DNA of 64,000 bases from Pseudomonas graminis (GTDB taxonomy: Bacteria; Pseudomonadota; Gammaproteobacteria; Pseudomonadales; Pseudomonadaceae), in the NCBI RefSeq assembly GCF_004364335.1, contig NZ_SOCR01000014.1, forward strand, positions 62,001-126,000. Direction: 5' to 3'. Below are positions 58,158 through 64,000 of this stretch, one piece after another. Below the pieces are notes generated by a model, which saw nothing but the letters and a program-made list of their open reading frames with translations, did not search any database and had not been told where the DNA came from. Made by a program: the position numbers and the translations under genes. Each line of letters starts with the position of its first letter. Positions within the stretch are counted from its first letter, which is position 1.

Positions 58158-59459
58158 ATGCCGAGCACTCCCTCCGCTGAAGGACTTGCTGCAACCCCAT
58201 CCCAAACCCGCGTCGTTAGACTATTCAAGCATCTGGGCCCCGGCATCATCGCCGTGTTGGCCTGGCTGGGCGCGGGTGACTTGATTACCTCTTCCGTCGC
58301 TGGCGCGAACTACGGGTACGCCATGATGTGGGTGCTGGCAGTCTCGCTGCTGCTCCGATATCTGATCGTCAACATCATTGCCCGCTTCCAGCTCTGCAAT
58401 AACCAAGGCATGACCATCCTTCAAGGCTACGCCCAACTGAATCCGTTCTTCGGATGGTTCCTGCTGGTGTATGCCTTGCTCATGGGGCATTTGATGAATG
58501 CCTACATGATCAAAGGGGCTGGCGAAGCGTTGGCCATGCTGTTGAAGATGGACTACCCGCTGCTCTGCTCCGTGGCTGTCGTTTTGGCGGTGTGGATGCT
58601 GGTAGGCCGCAACATCTATTCGTTGATCGAAGGCGTGATGAAGGCCTTGCTGGCAGTAATGACACTGGCATTCCTGGCCCTGGCGCTGATGTCCGGGCCG
58701 GACGTGACAGGCATCATCAAGGGCACCATCGGCTTCAGCATTCCGCCCGATGAAGGCGTCCACGGCGCACTGCTGGTCGCCGTCTCGGTCATCGGCGCGG
58801 TCGCAGGCTCTGTTGCCAATTTCGTGCATCCGTATGTGATGCGCCAAAAGGGCTGGGTAGGGCCCGAGCACAAGCGAGTCCAGCGCAACGACCTGCTATT
58901 TGCCGTGTTCGTGGGCATTGTCATCAACCTGGCGATCTGGATAGTCGGCGCGGAGATCCTTCGACCCAACGGCATTGAGGTCAACACGCTGGCGGATCTG
59001 GGCATGGCGCTGGAAATGTTCTTCGGCTCGATTGGCTGGTACATATTCTTCGTCGGCGTATTCGCCACTCTTTTCGCCAGTATCGCTGGCAAGACCACCG
59101 CGTTCCCGATGTTGATCACAGACGCCTTCCAGCAGGTCAAACCCGAGCGCCGCCAGCGTTACGGCAAGGAATTCCACCGCGACCCGATGCACAAGTGGTT
59201 CATGTTGTTCATCTTGGTCACCCCTCTCGTCTGGTCGCTGCCGGGCATGCCGGACTTTGTCACACTGACCATCGGCGTCAACGCCCTGAACATCATTGGC
59301 TTGCCCGTGATTTCCCTCGGTTTGTTGATCATGTCCAATCAGAAGTCGTTGCTGGACAAGCAATACCGAAACAACCTCTTCGAGAATATCGCCCTGGTAT
59401 TCGCCACGGGACTTGCACTGTGGGTCGCCTTTCAGTTGGGCGCGGATTTGTTGGCATGA
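58158..59459 (+). CDS. Nramp-family divalent metal transporter, atypical
   Basis: 433 residues, about 11 membrane helices. The first helix reads LGPGIIAVLAWLGAGDLITS, where canonical Nramp proteins have DPGN, and the helix-6 region reads VANFVHPYVMRQKGW instead of the usual M-P-H motif. So the metal ligands differ from MntH, and substrate may be other than Mn2+/Fe2+. GGAG precedes the ATG. A strong hairpin follows at 59477. Confidence 0.85.
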   Translation: MPSTPSAEGLAATPSQTRVVRLFKHLGPGIIAVLAWLGAGDLITSSVAGANYGYAMMWVLAVSLLLRYLIVNIIARFQLCNNQGMTILQGYAQLNPFFGWFLLVYALLMGHLMNAYMIKGAGEALAMLLKMDYPLLCSVAVVLAVWMLVGRNIYSLIEGVMKALLAVMTLAFLALALMSGPDVTGIIKGTIGFSIPPDEGVHGALLVAVSVIGAVAGSVANFVHPYVMRQKGWVGPEHKRVQRNDLLFAVFVGIVINLAIWIVGAEILRPNGIEVNTLADLGMALEMFFGSIGWYIFFVGVFATLFASIAGKTTAFPMLITDAFQQVKPERRQRYGKEFHRDPMHKWFMLFILVTPLVWSLPGMPDFVTLTIGVNALNIIGLPVISLGLLIMSNQKSLLDKQYRNNLFENIALVFATGLALWVAFQLGADLLA

Positions 59460-59476
59460 CTGATTGCTGAAACTCG

Positions 59477-59510
59477 GCAGCCTGCCAAGGTGTCAGGAAT
59501 GGCAGGCTGC
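59477..59510 (+). terminator. Hairpin after the Nramp gene
   Basis: GCAGCCTGCCA and TGGCAGGCTGC form a perfect 11-bp stem with a 12-base loop, 18 bases past the stop. The following T content is low, so termination may need Rho. Confidence 0.6.
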
Positions 59511-59623
59511 TCCGTTGCTCGGGTCCCGTAACTCCCGACTCCTTAACCTGCCGCGATACAGTTTTCATCCTTGGTACTGGTAGGATTGGCTGGCTGCAAC
59601 CCTTTCCGACACCGAGACACCCC

Positions 59624-59956
59624 ATGAATCCAGAACTCACAGAAGAAGAGATGCGCCGTGCGCTTTTCGGCGACACCGACGTCTCTACTGTGGCCGCGCC
59701 TGCCGTTGTAAAAGAACCTGTTCCGGAAGTCCTGATCGAGCCTCCTGCAAAGCCTGTCGCTAAAAAGAAAGTAGCGAAAGCCTTCACGCCCAGGCTCAGA
59801 GTCACCCTTCGAGTGGGGAATATCTTCGAAGGGGAAACCCAGGAGATCTTTCACGAAGCCGACACGCTGAGCACCCTCCTGGCAGAGCAAGACGCCACAA
59901 AGCTCGCGAGGAAAAAGTTCAGGTATGTCGAAGTGGTTTCCGTTAAACCCATGTAA
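59624..59956 (+). CDS. Conserved hypothetical protein, 110 residues
   Basis: Acidic helical start (MNPELTEEEMRRALFGDTDV), a Pro/Lys/Val-rich linker, and a small C-terminal beta-rich domain (FTPRLRVTLRVGNIFEGETQ). It looks like a conserved pseudomonad small protein of unknown role. No membrane segment. Confidence 0.75.
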   Translation: MNPELTEEEMRRALFGDTDVSTVAAPAVVKEPVPEVLIEPPAKPVAKKKVAKAFTPRLRVTLRVGNIFEGETQEIFHEADTLSTLLAEQDATKLARKKFRYVEVVSVKPM

Positions 59957-60092
59957 AACCGTCATGCCAAATTCGCAATTTGCCGTCGCGCTCACCGTGC
60001 TGGTCATGACTTGCATGTTCGCCAGTGATTGGCGCGCAGCGCGGTGACGATAACCGTGCCTTGATGGCAGGTTCGCTGAGACGGCTGGACAA

Positions 60093-60854
60093 TCAGAACG
60101 CCGTCACGCCCCCGTCCACCGCCAGTGAATGCCCGGTGGTGAACGCCGCTCCGTCGCTGCACAGGTAGAGCACGGCGGCGGCGATTTCTTCGACTTTGCC
60201 GATCCGCCCGACCGGGTGCATGGTCGCGGCAAATTCCGCTTTGCGCGGGTCGGCTTCGTGGGCGCGGCGGAACATGTCGGTGTCGATCACCGCCGGGCAC
60301 ACGGCGTTGACCCGGATGTGTTTCTTGGCGTACTCGATGGCGGCCGACTTGGTCAGGCCGATCACCGCGTGCTTGGACGCGCTGTAGATGCTCATCTTCG
60401 GCGCCGCGCCCAGCCCGGCCACCGATGCCGTGTTGACGATCGCCCCGCCACCCTGGGCCAGCATCAGCGGCAACTGGTATTTCATGCACAGCCAGACGCC
60501 CTTGACGTTGACGCCCATGATCGCGTCGAACTCGGCTTCGCTGCCTTCGGCGAGGCGGCCCTTTTCGATTTCGATGCCGGCGTTGTTGAACGCGTAATCG
60601 ACACGGCCGTAAGCGTCCACGGCCTGGGCCATCATCTGCTGCACCTGAGCGTCCTTGGTCACGTCACACGGCAGAAACAGCGCTTCACCGCCCGCCTGAC
60701 GAATCAATTCGGCCGTGCCCTCGCCGCCCTGGCTGTCCAGATCGACCACCAGCACTTTCAGGCCATGCTCGCCGAACGCCATCGCAGTCGCTCTGCCAAT
60801 GCCCGCAGCGGCGCCGGTGACCAACGCGACCTGGCCGGAAAACGTCATGCTCAT
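60093..60854 (-). CDS. Short-chain dehydrogenase/reductase
   Basis: 253 residues from ATG 60854. NAD(P) motif VTGAAAGIGRATAMAFGEHG, NAG motif YAFNNAGIEIEKG, and catalytic Tyr-x3-Lys in MSIYSASKHAVIGLTKS are all present. A classical SDR with a 'VDGGVTAF' end. Substrate unknown. Confidence 0.93.
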   Translation of the reverse strand: MSMTFSGQVALVTGAAAGIGRATAMAFGEHGLKVLVVDLDSQGGEGTAELIRQAGGEALFLPCDVTKDAQVQQMMAQAVDAYGRVDYAFNNAGIEIEKGRLAEGSEAEFDAIMGVNVKGVWLCMKYQLPLMLAQGGGAIVNTASVAGLGAAPKMSIYSASKHAVIGLTKSAAIEYAKKHIRVNAVCPAVIDTDMFRRAHEADPRKAEFAATMHPVGRIGKVEEIAAAVLYLCSDGAAFTTGHSLAVDGGVTAF

Positions 60855-61106
60855 GGGATCGTCCTTTTTTGTACTTATTAATGGAAGGCTCGGCAAACGC
60901 CGGTGATGGGCCGCAGCTTAGCGGTCACGACACACTCAGCGTCAGCACTATCAGGAGGCCGGTTGCCGGGCCATTGGTGGCGATGATGATCGATGACAAG
61001 CCCCATCATCAGCATGGATCGGCGGGCATTCGTTGCAGTGGCAATCCTTGCTGTTCGGACCGTTCAGGTCTATCACTGCCGCTTCGCCGATAATCGAGAG
61101 TCTGCC

Positions 61107-62111
61107 ATGACCGCCTTGAACAACCGCCAATTCCTCCTCGCGCGCCGCCCGGTGGGTGCTGCCAGCCGTGAAGATTTCACCTTCCAGACGGTGCCCGTTG
61201 CCGAGCTCGCTCCAGGACAAATAATGGTGAAAAGCGAATACCTGTCGCTGGACCCAGCCATGCGCGGATGGATGAACGAAGGCAAGTCCTACATGGCACC
61301 CGTCGAGATTGGCGCGGTCATGCGCGCGTTGGGTGCGGGCAAGGTCATCGAGTCGCAACACCCGAAATTCGCCGTGGGCGATTACGTTCAGGGCGTGCTT
61401 GGGGTGCAGGATTATTTCGTCGGCGAGCCCAAGGGCTTTAACAAGGTCGACCCCAAACTCGTGCCGTTGCCGGTGTACCTGGCGGCGCTGGGCATGACCG
61501 GCATGTCGGCCTACTTCGCCCTGCTCGAAGTCGGGCAGCCCAAAGCCGGTGAGACTGTGGTGATTTCCGGCGCGGCCGGTGCGGTGGGCAGCATTGCCGG
61601 GCAGATCGCCAAAATCAAAGGCTGCCGGGTCATCGGCATCGCCGGCGGCAAGGAAAAATGCCAGACCCTGATCGATGAATTCGGTTTCGACGGCGCCATC
61701 GATTACAAGAACGAGGACATTCATGCGGCGCTGAAACGCGAATGCCCCAAAGGCGTGGACGTCTATTTCGACAACGTCGGCGGCGACATCCTCGATGCGG
61801 TCCTGACCCGCCTGGCGTTGAAGGCGCGGGTGGTGATCTGCGGCGCCATCAGCCAATACAACAACAAGGAAGCCGTCAAAGGCCCGGCCAATTACCTGTC
61901 TCTGCTGGTCAACAGGGCGCGCATGGAGGGTTTCGTGGTCATGGACCATGCGGAACACTTCGCCAAGGCCGGAATGGAAATGGCCGGCTGGCTGGCTCAG
62001 GGCAAGCTGAAAAGCAAAGAGCACATCGTTGAAGGCCTGGAGACCTTCCCCGAAACCCTGCAGATGCTGTTCAAGGGCGAGAACAGCGGTAAGTTGATCT
62101 TGAAGGTGTGA
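61107..62111 (+). CDS. NADP-dependent MDR-type oxidoreductase (alkenal/prostaglandin reductase-like)
   Basis: 334 residues from ATG 61107. No zinc ligands, and the NADP loop is VVISGAAGAVGSIAGQIAKI. Early LSLDPAMRGWMNEGKSYMAP and DVYFDNVGGDILDAVLTRLA are typical of the YncB/leukotriene B4 dehydrogenase branch. It reduces alpha,beta-unsaturated aldehydes or ketones. Confidence 0.93.
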   Translation: MTALNNRQFLLARRPVGAASREDFTFQTVPVAELAPGQIMVKSEYLSLDPAMRGWMNEGKSYMAPVEIGAVMRALGAGKVIESQHPKFAVGDYVQGVLGVQDYFVGEPKGFNKVDPKLVPLPVYLAALGMTGMSAYFALLEVGQPKAGETVVISGAAGAVGSIAGQIAKIKGCRVIGIAGGKEKCQTLIDEFGFDGAIDYKNEDIHAALKRECPKGVDVYFDNVGGDILDAVLTRLALKARVVICGAISQYNNKEAVKGPANYLSLLVNRARMEGFVVMDHAEHFAKAGMEMAGWLAQGKLKSKEHIVEGLETFPETLQMLFKGENSGKLILKV

Positions 62112-62247
62112 GCTGAATGTGTGGGCTCAACCTGTGAACCGTCGCTGATAATCCGCTGAACAACTCACGGATAACGATGCCGAAACCACCAGAGGGCGCA
62201 CTCTGGTGTAAGCTCGTGCGCTGTTGATCCGACCCATCGAGAGGCTT

Positions 62248-63591
62248 ATGCGGGCTCCTTTCCGACGTTCTACCCTTGCAGCGCTGCGCGGTTTTGAATC
62301 CTCCGGCACGGCGATTACGATTCTGCCGAGTGCCGCCGATTACCGGCAGACGCTGCTGGCGAAGATTGCCGCCGCCACCCGGCGGATTTACATCGTCGCC
62401 CTGTATTTGCAGCAGGATGAAGCCGGCCAGGAAGTGCTCGATGCGCTGTACGCCGGCAAGGCTGCGCGGCCGGAGCTGGACGTTGTGGTGCTGGTCGACT
62501 GGTTCCGCGCCCAACGGGGCCTGATTGGCGCCGGCAAGCAGGCCGGCAACTCGGCGTGGTATCAGGCGCAGAACCTGGAACACGATCAGGAAGTGCCGGT
62601 GTACGGCGTGCCGGTGCAGACCCGCGAGCTGTTCGGCGTGTTGCACCTCAAGGGCTGCGTCATCGACGACTGCGTGATTTACAGCGGCGCCAGCATCAAC
62701 AACGTCTATCTGCACAAGCTCGGTAAATACCGGCTCGATCGCTATCACCTGATCGACAGCAAGGGGCTGGCCGACTCCTTCCAGCGCCTGGTGCAGAAGG
62801 ACATTCTGCCGTCCGACGCCGTCCATCGCCTCGACCTGCCCTCGCCGCCCAGCTCGCGCAGCCTGCGCGGGGAGATTCGTCAGTTCCGCCAGCACCTAAA
62901 GCGCGCCAGCTACGACGTCAACGATGGCGTGCGTGACAACGGCGAGATGCGCGTCATTCCGCTGCTGGGCATCGGCAACAAGAACCCGCTGAGCAAAACC
63001 CTCTGCGATCTGATTGCCGCTACCGATGAGCAACTGACGCTGTGCACGCCGTACTTCAACATGCCGCTGGTGGTGAAGCGCGAGATCAATCGCGCGCTGA
63101 AGCGGGGCGTGAAAGTCGACATCATCATCGGCGACAAGACCGCCAACGACTTTTTCATTTCGCCGGAGGAGCCATTCAAGGTGATCTCGGCGCTGCCGTA
63201 TCTGTACGAGATCAGCCTGCGGCGCTTCATGCAGAAGCATCAGACGGCGATCGCCAAGCATCAGCTGAACATCCATCTGTGGAAAGACGGCGACAACACC
63301 TATCACCTCAAGGGCCTGTGGTCGGACGACCGCTACACCCTGCTGACCGGCAACAACCTGAACCCGCGGGCCTTTCAGCTGGACTTGGAAAACGCCGTGC
63401 TGATCGATGACCCCAAGGGCGAATGGCTCAAGCCCCGCGCCGAGGAAATCGCGCTGCTGATGCGTAATACCCATCGGGTTGGCAAGTTCGACGAACTCGA
63501 TACTCTGAGCGAATACCCGGTTGGCGTGCGCACCTTTCTGCGCCGGGTCAGCCGGGTCCGCGTCGAGCGCCTGCTCTACCGGATTCTCTGA
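62248..63591 (+). CDS. pssA: CDP-diacylglycerol-serine O-phosphatidyltransferase
   Basis: 447 residues from ATG 62248 (GAGAGG upstream; a TTG at 62224 is less likely). A phospholipase D superfamily protein with two HxK motifs, FGVLHLKGCVIDDCVIYSGA and TYHLKGLWSDDRYTLLTGNN. It makes phosphatidylserine, the first step to phosphatidylethanolamine. Resembles the E. coli PssA type in length and motifs. Confidence 0.95.
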   Translation: MRAPFRRSTLAALRGFESSGTAITILPSAADYRQTLLAKIAAATRRIYIVALYLQQDEAGQEVLDALYAGKAARPELDVVVLVDWFRAQRGLIGAGKQAGNSAWYQAQNLEHDQEVPVYGVPVQTRELFGVLHLKGCVIDDCVIYSGASINNVYLHKLGKYRLDRYHLIDSKGLADSFQRLVQKDILPSDAVHRLDLPSPPSSRSLRGEIRQFRQHLKRASYDVNDGVRDNGEMRVIPLLGIGNKNPLSKTLCDLIAATDEQLTLCTPYFNMPLVVKREINRALKRGVKVDIIIGDKTANDFFISPEEPFKVISALPYLYEISLRRFMQKHQTAIAKHQLNIHLWKDGDNTYHLKGLWSDDRYTLLTGNNLNPRAFQLDLENAVLIDDPKGEWLKPRAEEIALLMRNTHRVGKFDELDTLSEYPVGVRTFLRRVSRVRVERLLYRIL

Positions 63592-63596
63592 CGACC

Positions 63597-64000
63597 ATGG
63601 GCAAAAGCACTGGCGTTCGTGCGCAACAGGCGGATCAGACCCGCGCGCGCATTCTTCAGGCGGCGATCACGGTGTTCACCCGCGATGGCTATTCCGGCGG
63701 GCGCATCGAGAAGATCTCAGCCGAGGCCGAGTCCAACGACCGGATGATTTATTACTACTTCGGCAGCAAGGAGAAGCTGTTCGTCAAAGTGCTTGAGCAC
63801 ACCTACGAACAGTTCAACCGCGCCGAAAGCCTGCTGCCCCTGGACCCGTCGACACCGGTGCAGACGTTGCGCCAACTGGTGGCGTTCGTCTGGGACTACT
63901 ACGTCAGCCACCCGGAATTCGTCGCCATCCTCAGCATCGAAAACCTGCACAAGGGCAAGCACGCCCGCCAGTCCGGTGAGCTTCGACGCCTGTCAGGCGA
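63597..64000 (+). CDS. TetR-family regulator, truncated by the window edge
   Basis: 134 residues are visible from ATG 63597. The HTH is RIEKISAEAESNDRMIYYYF, then GSKEKLFVKVLEHTYEQF, the standard TetR pattern. The ligand-binding domain has begun (YYVSHPEFVAILSIENLHKG) and runs off the edge. It starts five bases after pssA stops. Confidence 0.92.
   Translation, partial: MGKSTGVRAQQADQTRARILQAAITVFTRDGYSGGRIEKISAEAESNDRMIYYYFGSKEKLFVKVLEHTYEQFNRAESLLPLDPSTPVQTLRQLVAFVWDYYVSHPEFVAILSIENLHKGKHARQSGELRRLSG

Overview
The window reads as a Pseudomonas chromosome, most likely a plant-associated member of the P. syringae group or a close relative. The evidence is the proteins themselves (FolE, PssA, BenE, SseB, a McpS-like chemoreceptor, a bacteriophytochrome), dense Pseudomonas-type REP elements containing gtaggagcgcgcttgcccgcgaa-like cores, and a perfect HrpL-type hrp box (GGAACC-N16-CCACACA) in front of an effector-like gene. 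No rRNA, tRNA or CRISPR array was recognised.

Region 1 (1 to about 23,840) is most of a lambdoid, HK97-like siphophage prophage, cut by the left window edge. Right to left it holds: integrase and excisionase-like gene with a small rightward operon (LuxR-type HTH, an extended CsrA homologue); a CI/Cro switch with repeated operators; a long leftward early/replication operon (two DUF3077-like genes, a Rha/KilAC-type antirepressor, an O-like initiator with an internal iteron array, a DnaC/IstB-type loader, a DnaB-type helicase, a second tyrosine recombinase, a Q-type antiterminator); a lysis cassette (holin, Rz, Rz1); HNH nuclease, terminase, portal, protease, capsid and tail genes up to the tape measure start. 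The tail chaperone is expressed through a lambda-type GGGAAAG -1 frameshift. The integrase ends 22 bp before folE.

Region 2 (23,850 to about 33,380) is ordinary core genome: folE, a glutaredoxin, an LprI-like protein, a GST, a PLP aminotransferase divergent from a MarR regulator with paired operators, BenE, an HBM-type chemoreceptor and an LD-carboxypeptidase. Two REP arrays lie here, one with eight units at an exact 86-bp period.

Region 3 (about 33,600 to 49,700) is an accessory island. It opens with an AT-rich two-gene module, a DGQHR/ParB-like protein plus a protein with a HEPN-type RNxxxH motif, which may be an undescribed defence or toxin system. A three-gene ABC-3C-type conflict system follows (restriction-like nuclease, middle component, DUF3732 ATPase). 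Next comes the hrp-box-driven candidate type III effector, orphan immunity-like genes, a truncated second copy of the effector 3' end, and more immunity-like genes (SUKH, Tdi1-like, others), GNAT genes or relics, and sseB.

Region 4 (49,845 to 64,000) is again chromosomal: a LysR regulator divergent from an isochorismatase-family hydrolase, a bacteriophytochrome with two kinase modules next to a response regulator, a flavin oxidoreductase pair (LLM plus Old Yellow Enzyme) behind a 17-bp palindrome, an atypical Nramp-family transporter, an SDR, an MDR-type reductase, pssA, and a TetR regulator cut by the right edge.
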